The translations under genes and the position numbers were made by a program. From Pelobates cultripes (Eukaryota > Chordata > Amphibia > Anura > Pelobatidae), in contig OW240912.1 in assembly GCA_933207985.1 (NCBI GenBank), positions 205,665,519 through 205,729,518 of the forward strand: a DNA stretch of 64,000 nucleotides, read 5' to 3'. The stretch's first letter is position 1. Every line of letters begins with the position of its first letter. Below the pieces are notes generated by a model. That model made no database searches, was not told the origin of the DNA, and saw nothing but the letters and a program-made list of their open reading frames with translations. Shown here one piece after another: positions 38,281-48,079 of this stretch.

Positions 38281-38764
38281 GAATTGTCACTAAGTTGATG
38301 CGCATGGGTCGCCGCTAGGAACTTCTACGTCAGTGTTTTTGGTGGGGTCACCGATACGGATATCAGTGATCCATTGATTTTATTCTCCTCACTTGATGGA
38401 CTTCCTGGGAGATTAAATGCCGGTCCAGACACAGGGAGATTATTCTGGGTGCCTGGACCGAACGGCTTCTTTTTCAGTCGCGGTACACGATTCTGGCGGC
38501 CATCTTTTTGGTGGGAATATTAGTCTCCACATCAGATTCATCATTCAGATTCATGTGTTTATAAACCCCAATGGTGGACATTTTACACAAGCTCTTCCTT
38601 GAGAAAGTCCCGAGGACGAAACTGGTCGGATAACTTGGAGCATTCCGTGACTGTTTACCACTCCAACTGGGACATTCCCCAATCTGAAACTGTGACATCC
38701 TTTTCTACATTGTCAGGGATCCGGAACCTAAGTGAAGTGGAAGGAGGATTACTTTCAAGAATAC
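38281..38764 (-). other. PLE 5' region absent from the inverted left copy
   Basis: About 500 bp between the PLE RT N-terminus and the hAT insertion. Minus-strand frames are short and interrupted; it may be the start of the PLE ORF or leader. The 29.4-29.8 kb inverted copy lacks exactly this part. Confidence 0.4.
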
Positions 38765-39189
38765 TGTGGAGTCAGGGACTGGCCCACCGGGATACCGGGA
38801 AATTTCCCGGTGTGCCGCGGCACCTGGGACCGGTCTGTCAGCCCTAATCATTGGGCTGACAGCTCCTGTAATGCCGGCCGGCTATGTGTGAGCTGTGCGG
38901 CCGCACAGAGCCCCATGGGAGCAGGGGGAGACAAGCGGCTGGCACAGCTCACACATGGCCGGCCGGGATCATAAAAACAAAAATTTGCGGCGGGGGCGAA
39001 ACTTAGCGGGTTGCGGGGGTGGGGCTTAGCGTGCGGCGGGGCGGGGCTTACTGTGCGGCAGGGCTTGGCGGGGCGGGGCTTAGCGTGCAGCGGGGGCCCG
39101 GATGACTGCAGCATGGGAAGCAGGAAGGAGTCCCTGCTTCCCCAACAACCAGCCTCCAGGAGCTCCAAGCAGGAGGGAAGAATCAGGTC

Positions 39190-40555
39190 AGTGTATCTGT
39201 GTGTGACTGCCTGTGAGTGTGTGACTGTCTGTGTGACTGTCTCTGTGACTGTCTCTGTGTGAGTGTGTGACTGTCTGTGTGACTGTCTCTGTGTGAGTGT
39301 GTGGCTGTCTCTGTGTGAATGTGTGACTGTCTCTGTGTGAGTGTGTGACTGCGTGTGAGTGTGTGACTGTCTGTGTGAGTGTGTGACTGCCTGTGTGAGT
39401 GTGTGACTGCCTGTGTGTGTGACTGCCTGTGTGTGTGTGTGACTGCCTGTGTGAGTGTGTGACTGTCTCTGTGTGAGTGTGTGACTGTCTCTGTGTGAGT
39501 GTGTGACTATCTGTGTGACTGTCTCTGTGTGAGTGTGTGACTGTCTGTGTGAGTGTGTGACTGCCTGAGTGTGTGACTGCCTGTGTGTGTGACTGTCTGT
39601 GTGTGTGTGTGACTGTCTGTGTGAGTGTGTGACTGCCTGTGTGAGTGTGTGACTGCCTGTGTGAGTGTGTGACTGTGTGAGTGTATGTGACTGTCTGACT
39701 GAGTGTGTGACTGTCTGGGAGTGTGTGACTGTGTGTGACTGTCTGCCTGTGTGTGTGTGCGTGATTGTCTGCCTGTGTGTATGCATGAATGTCTGCCTGT
39801 GTGTGTGCGTGAATGTCTTCCTGTGTGTGTGTGTGTGTGTGTGTGGCTGTCTGCCTGTCTTTGTATGTGTGGGTATTTGCCTGGTGTCAGTGACTGTCTG
39901 CCTGTGTGTGTGTGGCTGTTTGCCTGGGTGTCAGTGACTGTCTGCCTCTGTATGTGTGTGTGCGCGCATCTGCTAGTGAGGGAGCTTCCGTGTGTGTGTG
40001 TGTGTGCCTGCTAGTGAGTTTGTGTGTGTGGGTGTGTGCCTGCTAGTGAGTGAGCTTGTATGTGTGTCAGTGAGCTTGTCTGTAGGGATCATATGTGTGT
40101 GTGGGTTAGTGAGCTTGTCTGTAAGGAGCATGGGTGTGTCGGAGCCTGTCTGTGGTGAGCATGTGTGTACAGTGAGCTTGTCTGTAGTAAGCATGAGTGT
40201 GATCGTGAGCTTGTCTGTAGTGACCTTATGTGTGTCAGTGAGCTTGTCTGTAATGAGCATGTGTGTGTCAGTGAGCTTGTCTGTAGTGAATCTGTGTGTT
40301 AGTGAGCTCTTCTGTAGGGAGCGTGTGTGTCAATGGGCTTGTCTGTAGGGAGAGTGTGTGCGCATCAGTGAGCTTGTCTGTAGTGAGCGTGTGTGTGTGA
40401 CAGTGAGCTTGTCTATAGTAAGCTTGTGTGTGTTTATCAGAGTTTGTCTGTACTAAATTTGTGTGTGCGCCAGTAACCTTGTCTGTGTGTGTCATTGTCT
40501 GTCAATGAGCCTATTTGTGTGCATCAGTAAGATTGTCTGTCTGTGTGTGAGTATG
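39190..40555. repeat. Degenerate TGTG/GACTGTCTGTGTGAG tandem array
   Basis: About 1.3 kb of variants of 'tgtgtgactgtctgtgtgag' passing into 'gtgagcttgtctgtagtgag' units (about 40050-40400). Open frames such as HTHTQS are artefacts. It lies inside the hAT element. Confidence 0.9.
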
Positions 40556-40636
40556 CTTTTCTGTATAATTTAATTACCCTAAAAGAACTAATATTTTGAA
40601 TTAGAAGAAGAAATGTATCAATAAAAAAAATAATAA

Positions 40637-40639
<3 letters not shown>

Positions 40640-40711
<72 letters not shown>
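40640..40711. repeat. (AT)n microsatellite
   Basis: About 70 bp of near-pure AT dinucleotides left of the first foldback element. Confidence 0.95.
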
Positions 40712-40712
<1 letters not shown>

Positions 40713-40755
40713 TGTTGCATCACCAGGGCTCCAGTATCCAGTATATATATAGGCA

Positions 40756-40965
40756 ATTGAAATAGTTGGCTGCACTCTCGGATTTCCTTAAAATTTTACT
40801 TTTATTTAAATATTTAAGAGAAGATCAACGTTTCAGTCCCTCTTGTGGACTTGCATCAGGATCATGACGAAAGTCCACAAGAGGGACTGAAACATTGATC
40901 TTCTCTTAAATATTTCAATAAAAGTTACATTTTCAGGAAATCCGAGAGTGCAGCCAACTATTTCA

Positions 40966-40969
<4 letters not shown>
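40756..40969. mobile_element. Foldback element 1 with hammerhead-like core
   Basis: Inverted arms of about 100 bp (40756-40857 and 40868-40969) with some mismatches and a short centre. Core text is CAACGTTTCAGTCCCTC on the left arm and, on the minus strand, CCTGATGCAAGTCC then GGGACTGAAACG. Flanked by (AT)n on the left and (GT)n on the right. It shares the core with 41171-41402 and 61572-61819. Confidence 0.75.
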
Positions 40970-41005
<36 letters not shown>

Positions 41006-41021
41006 TATGTATGTATGTATG

Positions 41022-41092
<71 letters not shown>
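40970..41092. repeat. (GT)n-(GTAT)n-(AT)n microsatellite
   Basis: A compound tract between foldback elements 1 and 2. Confidence 0.95.
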
Positions 41093-41095
<3 letters not shown>

Positions 41096-41170
41096 CATCC
41101 ATATAGTCCTTGCACTCAAGCTCCAAATAATCAATAAAGACCTGGTGCTGAAAATCAGGGGAACATTTAC

Positions 41171-41402
41171 ATACCGATCTGTAGTGATTAGCACTCACGG
41201 ATTTCCAGAAAATAGTGTTTAAAAAGTAACCTTTATTGGTCCATTTAAAAAAAGCTGTATCAACGTTTCAGTCCTCTAGTGGGACTTTCTTCACTAGAGG
41301 ACTGAAACGTTGATACAGCTTTTTTTAAATGGACCAATAAAGGTTACTTTTTAAACACTATTTTCTGGAAATCCGTGAGTGCTAATCACTACAGATCGGT
41401 AT
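41171..41402. mobile_element. Foldback element 2, perfect 111-bp arms
   Basis: The arms 41171-41281 and 41292-41402 are exact reverse complements over 111 bp with a 10-bp spacer (41282-41291). The core CAACGTTTCAGTCCTC matches the other two foldbacks. (AT)n follows on the right. The 41094-41170 leader resembles 61505-61570 in its CTTGCACTC and TGGTGC blocks. Confidence 0.9.
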
Positions 41403-41799
41403 ATATATATAAACACCCTACATAGCACAATGACTGGCTATGGGGCTGGCATAGATTTTTTTCCAGGGCTGCTTCGTATCCCCAGTCCGGCCCTGTGTGG
41501 AGTCTAGTTTTGGAGGTCCAGTGGACTTATCTACGTGCCCTTTCTGGCCACTGTTTGTGAGTGCAATATTACCTTTTTTTATCTTGCACGTTTTTACACT
41601 ATGTTATGTTTTCTATATGTTTTAAAGTGATTAAAGCTGGAAATTATCTCCATTCCTAACTGAGATTATTGTAAGACCAGCATTTATCAGGAGATTGAAT
41701 ACTAATGTATGTATACTTTTCATTTAATTGGTGATTTTACATGCTTTTGTGCAGCACACCACAGCAATCTTGCTTTTTGTTTCTGCATATATAACATAC

Positions 41800-43150
41800 A
41801 ATAAAAAATATACTATAATTATTGCATTAATAGTGTTTAGAAGACACTGGACGTCCTCATACAAAGCATGACAATGTCCAGAGTTGTTTCATGGAGTTAA
41901 ACTCTGTGAATCAAACAGAAGGAAATACCTCTAGTGGCTGTCTGGTAGAAGTATCTCTAAAACTGCAATGTTTTCAGCTGCAGGGTGAAAGGGACAGGGC
42001 ACCCTGACTACTTTGAGATGACAATTTAAGGAACAGTCTAACATTAAAACCAATAAAATGTAATGACCTCTGCAGATATTGAGATATTTATTGTTGCTGA
42101 TATGTAATGACACCTCAGACGCTTCCATTAGCCAGCCCAGGATGTGAGTTCTACAGCTCTGCATAAGCTGAATGTGGCTCTGTAGCATGCTATAAGACTT
42201 GACAGCCTATGGGAAGCAGGTAAATGGCAAACTGTATGGCACCTTAGACCTTATAGGTACTCTTGGCATCATAACTCCAACAGTGTGCTGTGGTTAAAAT
42301 GTTTGAAACAGACATCAATCACAGATTGAATAAGTGGCCCACTCCCCACATTTGGAGTGGTGGCTATTTATACTATCTATGAATGAATCCAAATTGTAAA
42401 AAGGACAAAAACGCATAACTTGCTTTGGAATCATGTTTTTATTTTTTCTTATCACTGTTACGTTGCATACATTTTTACTGATAATGCCACAAATTGCTAG
42501 TTATGTACCTATATACACATATGTGTTTTCAAATTGATGCACTATACATATTTAAATATGTATAATGTTCCACTGGTAGTTGGCAATACAATAATGCTGT
42601 TTATAAAATAATATAGTTGAACATTGACCATTTTGATAAATTAAACAGACTTGTCAAAATAAAAACCTTACTCATTATTTTTACTTCTGCTATATTAAAT
42701 GGTATTAGGTTAGGACTCTTGAAAAAAATCCACATGATATTAAACCATATTAAATGCTTGCGTAGATGTTAATTGTTGTTTAGATATTGGTATCCCTTTA
42801 CATTCTATGCTTCCATTGGTTGGATGGAACACTGGACATATGCTTTAGAGGTCAATGGAATCTGTTGTGGTGTTAACCCGTTATTATATAATATATATTT
42901 ATGATAATTGATAATGCATGCTGTGGCGGAACCAATCTCGCCACTGTCCACTGGAGAGGCCTGGTTGCTCGCCTGCTCCCTTTAGACTATGGTCCTGCAT
43001 TTTAAATTTTTATTGTACCGGCAGAAAGGTTTATTCGTGCCTTTCTGCGGACTGTTAAAGCCATGCTACCCCAGATAGCTATGCCATGGAGCCCAGCCGT
43101 ATACTGAAAGACTGTATGACAGACTTTGGCTCCATTACGATTGAACTGTA
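41800..43150. other. Intronic DNA, old repeat near the right end
   Basis: AT-rich and unassigned to about 42920. From 42920 to 43150 a GC-richer repeat opens with CTGTGGCGGAACCAATCTCG; it has the look of an interspersed frog repeat of unknown class. Confidence 0.4.
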
Positions 43151-44164
43151 TGTACAGGGGAGGGCTGGCAGCCTTAGGCCTGGGGGGCAAAACCAGTCAA
43201 GTGGCCCATTGCACCACCAAATCAGTTCACCATCCATGCCCACCTGGTTTTATAACGGATATTGATGTTATGCTAATCAGTAGCTCTTTGCCATACCCGC
43301 TCCTTCACGGCTCTGACTTTCAATGTTGTCAGAGCGCAGGCTGAGAATCTCTGAGCCTGTGCTCTGACTCACTAACTGAGCGTTGGAACCATGAGGGAGA
43401 GGATATAATCTGACTGCACCTACTGCTGGTGCGCACCAGTGGACCACCAGCGAATCATTTAAATTGAATATGCTGGGGTCCCCAACTTGTGAGCTTTGTT
43501 GGCCGCCGGGCGCCTCTGTTGTCATGGCACCCTGCATGACCGCACAGCTTGCACACCCCAACGGCTGGCCCTGCTGACACACACTGATGTTACTACTTAG
43601 AAATCCCTCAATATTAATACAGACATCAGAGTAAACACCAATAAACTGTGCAAACAGAGCTGATGCCCCCAAAGATTTGCTTAATGGATTTGTTGTAAGA
43701 TTAAATCATGCCTCCTCCTCTCCCTCTCCCATGCGCTGCGCTGTGCTGTAGGCTGGGAGGAAGTGAAGAGTAATCACATTCTCTCAGCACAGCGCCACCT
43801 GTGGCTGCATGGGGAACAGCTGTTTAATGTAATGCTTGCAGGACGGCCACCTGCCCCAGAACCTCTTAGTACCCATCGCTGGAAAGGGCTCCAGGCACTG
43901 CTTGCTGTGAGTGTGAGCCACTGTACATTAGGGGCAGAGGGCACTTGCACTGCAGTAAAGACAGGTCTGGGCAGGAGGAGAGTGCAGTGCAATCCCCTCC
44001 TGTGGGTCACCAGTAGACTGGTGCACCTGCCCAGGATCAGAGCCGGTGCAAGGATTTTTGCTGCCCTAGGCAAAGGGAAAATTAGCTGCCCCCCCATGTG
44101 ACATCACAATGCCCCACCTATATAATCTGCCATATGAACTAATGCCAAAGCTGCACACAGTATG

Positions 44165-44240
44165 TGTTTACATTAAAAAGCCTGCAGGGACCGGCCATAG
44201 ACACCAGAACCACTTCATTAAGCTATAGTGTCCCTTTAAT
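44165..44240. mobile_element. TTAA MITE right-end fragment
   Basis: It ends TTCATTAAGCTATAGTGTCC then CTTTAA, the same terminus as the complete MITE at 6761-7314. Confidence 0.6.
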
Positions 44241-44559
44241 GTGAGGTAAATGATAGATTAGTGTCACTAATAATATACTAGATTGCCTACTTACAACCAG
44301 ATGAGGATGATGATGGGCTGCGGTTTGGCTCCACCGGTCTGGTGTAGAAGAGGATCTCTGAAGGCTGTTTGTAACTGTGGTCACAAAATTCAAAGTTCTA
44401 GTAGAATGGGAAGCAGCTCCATTTTTTGGGGGCCCCTTAAACAGCTCCCCTTAAACAGCTCCATTTTTTGGGGGCCCCTGGGTCCCAGGGCCTGACGGTG
44501 GGTATGCCCATAAGGCCCACCTAAAAGTCCACCTACATGTTCCACCCATGAGTTCGCCC

Positions 44560-45030
44560 ACAGGGAGAGGAGTGTGTAGGGGATGTGTTATGTGTTATTG
44601 TAGAGGATCTAATGTGTGTGCTTATGGTATGTAGTGTATAGGGATACCAGTTTGTGTAGGTGATGCAGTGTATTTGTAGTGGAGGCAGTGTGTGTTTGTG
44701 TATAAGTGATGTATTGTGTGAATCTGTGTTTGTATGCATAAGGGATGCAAGGTGTGTGTCTGTAGTGTGTGCATTGAGTGTGTGTATGAAATGCATTGTG
44801 TTTCTGTGTATATGTAAGAGAAGCAGTGTGTGTGTTTGCATATGTGTGTAAGGGTTTGCATTGTGTGTTTCTGTGTATGTGTGCAAATGATGCATTGTCT
44901 TTGTGTGTAATGGGTGCACTGTGTGTTTCTCTGTGTGTGTAGGGATGCATTGTGCGTTTGTGTATGTATAGGGATGCATTGTGTGTTTGTGTATGTATAG
45001 GGATGCATTGTGTGTGTGCGCGTAGTGTGA
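44560..45030. repeat. Degenerate 'gtgtgtagggatgcattgtg' tandem array
   Basis: About 30-bp units built on 'agggatgcattgtgtgtttgtg', clearest at 44940-45015 where three copies are nearly identical. Confidence 0.85.
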
Positions 45031-45079
45031 AAGAGCTCCCTGTCCTGCCCCCTGTCCTATAGAGCTCTCCTCTGCCCCT

Positions 45080-46200
45080 TAGTGGTCTCTCCCCCCCCTT
45101 CCCTAGCAGTCACTTCTCACACCCACCCACCCTCCCTGTGCTCTTCTCATCCCCCCACCCCCCCAAACCTCCGGTATTCTTTTCAGCCCCCTCCCTCCCT
45201 GTGTTCTCACCCCCCCATGTGTTCTCCTCACCTCCCCCATGTGTTCTACTCACTCCCTCCACCCTCCCTGTGTTCTTCTCACTCCCCCACCCTCCCTGTG
45301 TTCTTCTCACCTCCCCCTCCGTGTTCTCCTCATCTCCCTTTCTCTCCCCTCCTCCCTGTGTCCTTCTTACTCTTCCCCCTCCTCTCTGTGTTCTTCTTAC
45401 TCCCCCTGTTCTTCTTAACCCCCGTTCTTCTTAATCTCCCCACCCCCTGTTCTTCTTAATCCCTGCACCACTCCCCCTTCTTCTAATCCCTTGCCCTTCT
45501 TAATCCCTCCCCCTTCTTCTTAATCCCCCCACCCCTCCCCTCCTTAATTCCCCCTTCTTAATTCCCCTCCCTCCCCTCTTCTCTTCTTTCTTAATTCCTC
45601 TTCTTCTTAATCCCCTCCTCTTCTTTCTTCTTAATTTCCCTTCTTAATCTCCCCACCCCCTGTTCTTCTTGTAATCCCCACCCCTGCTTCTTAATCCCAC
45701 CTCTCCCCTTCTGCTTAATCCTCTCCTCTTTCTTTCTCTTAATCCCCACCCTCCTCCTTCTATTTCTACCTCCTTCTTCTTACCCTCCCTTAACTCCCTC
45801 TTCTTCTAGTACCTTCTTTCCTCCTCTCTTCTCTTTCTTAGTTTCCCTCTTCTACCCCTCCCTTCTTTACCTCTCCCCCTTTCTTAATTTCCCTCTTCTT
45901 CTCTAATTCTCCTTCTTCTTTCTTTTCTGTAACTCTCCCTTTCTCTTAATTCTTCTTTTCTAATTTCCCTACCCCCCTGTTCTTCTTAATTCCTCCCTCT
46001 TCTTTCTTAATCCTACCCTCCCTCTCCTTCTAATTCTCCTTCTTTACTCTCCCTTTCTTTCTACCTCCCTCCCTTCTTTCTCAACCTCTCCTCACGTCCT
46101 TCCCTTCTTCTTAATCCCTCCCCTCTTACCCTCCCTTCTTCTTCTAAATCCCCTCTTCTTCTAACTTTCTCTTTCTTAATCCCCTCCCTTCTTCTTAATC
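45080..46200. repeat. Polypyrimidine tract, 1.1 kb
   Basis: The + strand is almost entirely C and T, with recurring 'cctgtgttcttctcac' units on the left and 'ttcttcttaatcccc' units on the right. Frames here (proline/serine rich one way, arginine/glycine rich the other) are artefacts. Confidence 0.95.
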
Positions 46201-46204
46201 CCCT

Positions 46205-46450
46205 CACCTCCCCTGTAGCTGGCCGAGCTGCTCTGCTGTGCGCGGTGCCGGCCGGACTGACAGGAAGGAGTGTGCACTTCCTGTCAGTCCGGCCGGAGAC
46301 AGGAAACAGAAACTCCTGTTCCGCGCAGCGTTTCTGTTTCCTGTAACCGGCCGGACTGACAGGAAGTGCACACTGAGTGTGCACCTTCCTATCAGTCCGG
46401 CCGGGCACCGTGGTCAGCAGAGGAGCTCGGCCAGCTACAGGGGAGGGGAG
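46205..46450. repeat. Cloverleaf-like nested palindrome
   Basis: An outer stem (46205-46238 with 46416-46450, containing CTGTAGCTGGCCGAGCT and its inverse) encloses three hairpins: 46248-46296 (arms CCGGCCGGACTGACAGGAAG), 46297-46344 (arms ACAGGAAACAGAAAC) and 46347-46405 (the first arm motif again). The CCGGACTGACAGGAAG unit occurs four times in alternating orientation. Confidence 0.85.
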
Positions 46451-46569
46451 AATATGTGCTGCAGCCCTATTTAAAGGGCCGGCCCTGCAGCGGCCGGTCC
46501 CAACAGAATTTAGGGCGGCCTGGGGGGCAATTGCCTCCCTGCCCCCCGGCCCAGCCCGCCCCTGATACC

Positions 46570-47820
46570 AAACCATTTACATAAGGAATATTATAAGAAA
46601 AAAAAAATGATTTTAAAATTGCAAAGACCTAAGAGCACATAGTATTTTTGGGGGTTTATACAATATAAATTAAAAAAAATATATATCTACTATGTTATTA
46701 CTGATTCAGGTGCTCAAATATTACCTCATGTTCAGGATTATCTTGACCTTCCTTTCCACTTTTCACACCTTTTCCAGCTTTTGGAGGTTCCTGGAAAGTA
46801 ATAGTCAAATGTAATTTATGGTAGTATTTTTATTTTATTTTTTTTTTTAGGCTGAATAGCACTTTGATAAATAAGACAATTTGATTACTGAACCCATTCT
46901 GTGTGAAGTGCAGGACATATTGAGGGATCATTTATGAGAATTTGTGTGTGTGTGAGACCAAAGTTAAAAACAAAGTTGTGTCTATAAAAAGAGCAGCTTT
47001 TAATAAAGGTCTAACATAACAAGCAGATCGGTCATTACAAAAAACATCATTCACATAAAAGGACACTTTAAGCACCAAAACCACTACATCTTATTGTATG
47101 GATTATGATGACCTCCCAACATCCAAGACCTTTTCACCTCTTCTGAGACAGATGGACTTTCATGATATGCTGTGAGCACAGGGCTAACTCGCCCTAGCAT
47201 TCATAGCACACCATCATCACTCAACATTGGAAGGATATGACTAATCTTAGTCACAGTAGTCAAACTGAAAGGAAATAACCTAGAATGAATGAAAATATGG
47301 CAAGTGTTAAAGTGACACACTTTGGGAACAAATGACCTTGGCTTTGTACATTTAATAGCTTTTGGCCTAAATTTAATTTTTGCATGCTCAGTTTTTTATC
47401 TTTTTTGCAAGTTAATCCTTGTACATAAAGCATACATGTTGGCATCTAACATAGGGATCTAACATCTGGCATCTAACATCAGTGTTAAAAGTGGTGGCGA
47501 GGGATGAACAGCAGCACATGCACAGCGGTTGCTATACCGGATAGTAGGAGAACTGCCTACTTGTGGAAGAGTTCTCCTGCTCTCCATTGTCAGTCAATTC
47601 TTTGCCTGATAAGTTTAAGCTTATTATACCAAAAAAATTGACTGGAGGCAGAGGGGCCCATTTTTTTTTTTTTTTAAATCAATTCCTTAATCTAAACATT
47701 TGCTACCACAAATATAGGATGAAATGTTATGCACTTCTAATTTAAGAATATGTGCTTGTAATTCACTCCTTACAATGTATTCTATTACTTCTAAAAATAA
47801 ATTGAAATCATAGTAATGAC
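46570..47820. other. Intronic DNA with a MITE-like fragment
   Basis: 'aaaggacactttaagcaccaaaaccacta' near 47056-47090 resembles the terminus of the TTAA MITEs; the rest is AT-rich and unassigned. Confidence 0.4.
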
Positions 47821-47822
47821 AC

Positions 47823-48075
47823 AATTTAAAGAAACACTATAGGTTCAGGAACAAAAGCATGTATTCCTGACCCTATAGTGTTTAACCCACCATTTAGGTG
47901 GCTAGCCCCCCTATAAAATGTTTAAAACTCACCTTATTTCCAGCGCCGTGTGGGTCCGCCAGCTCTGGCTCCACCCCCTTTGTGACATCAAAATGGCTGA
48001 TTTTTAGCCAATCCAAAGCTACAATTGGCACGGGGGGGAGGGGGCCCAAATGCAGTTTGACCTCTTCTGTCTCCC
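47823..48075. mobile_element. TTAA MITE, left part
   Basis: It starts TTTAAAGAAACACTATAG, with an internal inverted pair around 47838-47880 (TTCAGGAACAAAAG... / ...ATTCCTGACCCTATAG). It continues through the family CCAGCGCCG block. The right terminus was not found. Confidence 0.55.
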
Positions 48076-48079
48076 CTTG

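Larger units (their letters stand above)
38773..41495. mobile_element. Non-autonomous hAT element with perfect 8-bp TSD
   Basis: 2,723 bp between identical 8-bp duplications TGTGGAGT (38765-38772 and 41496-41503). The termini are CAGGGACTGGCCCACC and, inverted from the right, CAGGGCCGGACTGGGG. An 8-bp TSD with CAGGG ends is the hAT signature. There is no transposase; the interior holds a GC-rich segment, a long TGTG-type tandem array and two foldback elements between (AT)n tracts. Inserted in the 5' region of the PLE. Confidence 0.85.
32950..41790 (-). mobile_element. Penelope-like element (PLE), nested and interrupted
   Basis: The minus-strand order of parts is 5' terminal region (41790-41496), N-terminal ORF part (38764-37930), RT (37930-37267), the RT-to-endonuclease linker (33891-33470) and GIY-YIG endonuclease (33456-33060), ending in the WIYKLKTL signature typical of PLE C-termini. 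It is split by an L1 copy (33905-37253) and a hAT derivative (38773-41495). Every domain is frameshifted. Confidence 0.82.
43155..46566. mobile_element. Composite non-autonomous element, CAGGGGNGGGCTGG ends
   Basis: The left end reads CAGGGGAGGGCTGGCAGCC and the right end, inverted, CAGGGGCGGGCTGGGCCGG, with GGCCTGGGGGGCAA blocks on both sides. The interior holds a CAGAGCCGGTGCAAGG-type repeat (44039), a MITE end (44165-44240), a TGTGT-rich array (44560-45030), a 1.1-kb pyrimidine tract and a cloverleaf palindrome. No matching TSD was found, so the boundaries are inferred from the inverted termini. Probably hAT-related. Confidence 0.6.

Noticed and set aside
38602..38630. Hammerhead-like GTCCCGAGGACGAAAC on the + strand
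   Set aside because: Stem II and GAAAC look right, but the CUGANGA half of the core is replaced by CTTGAGAAA and it lies in probable Penelope coding sequence; most likely coincidence.
38848..39786. 312-codon minus-strand ORF rich in His-Thr-Gln
   Set aside because: A product of the TGTG-type tandem array; no start context or homologous domain, and it crosses repeat and GC-rich element sequence.
46061..46576. 171-codon arginine/glycine-rich ORF and overlapping frames
   Set aside because: They lie on the polypyrimidine tract and the palindrome; composition explains them.
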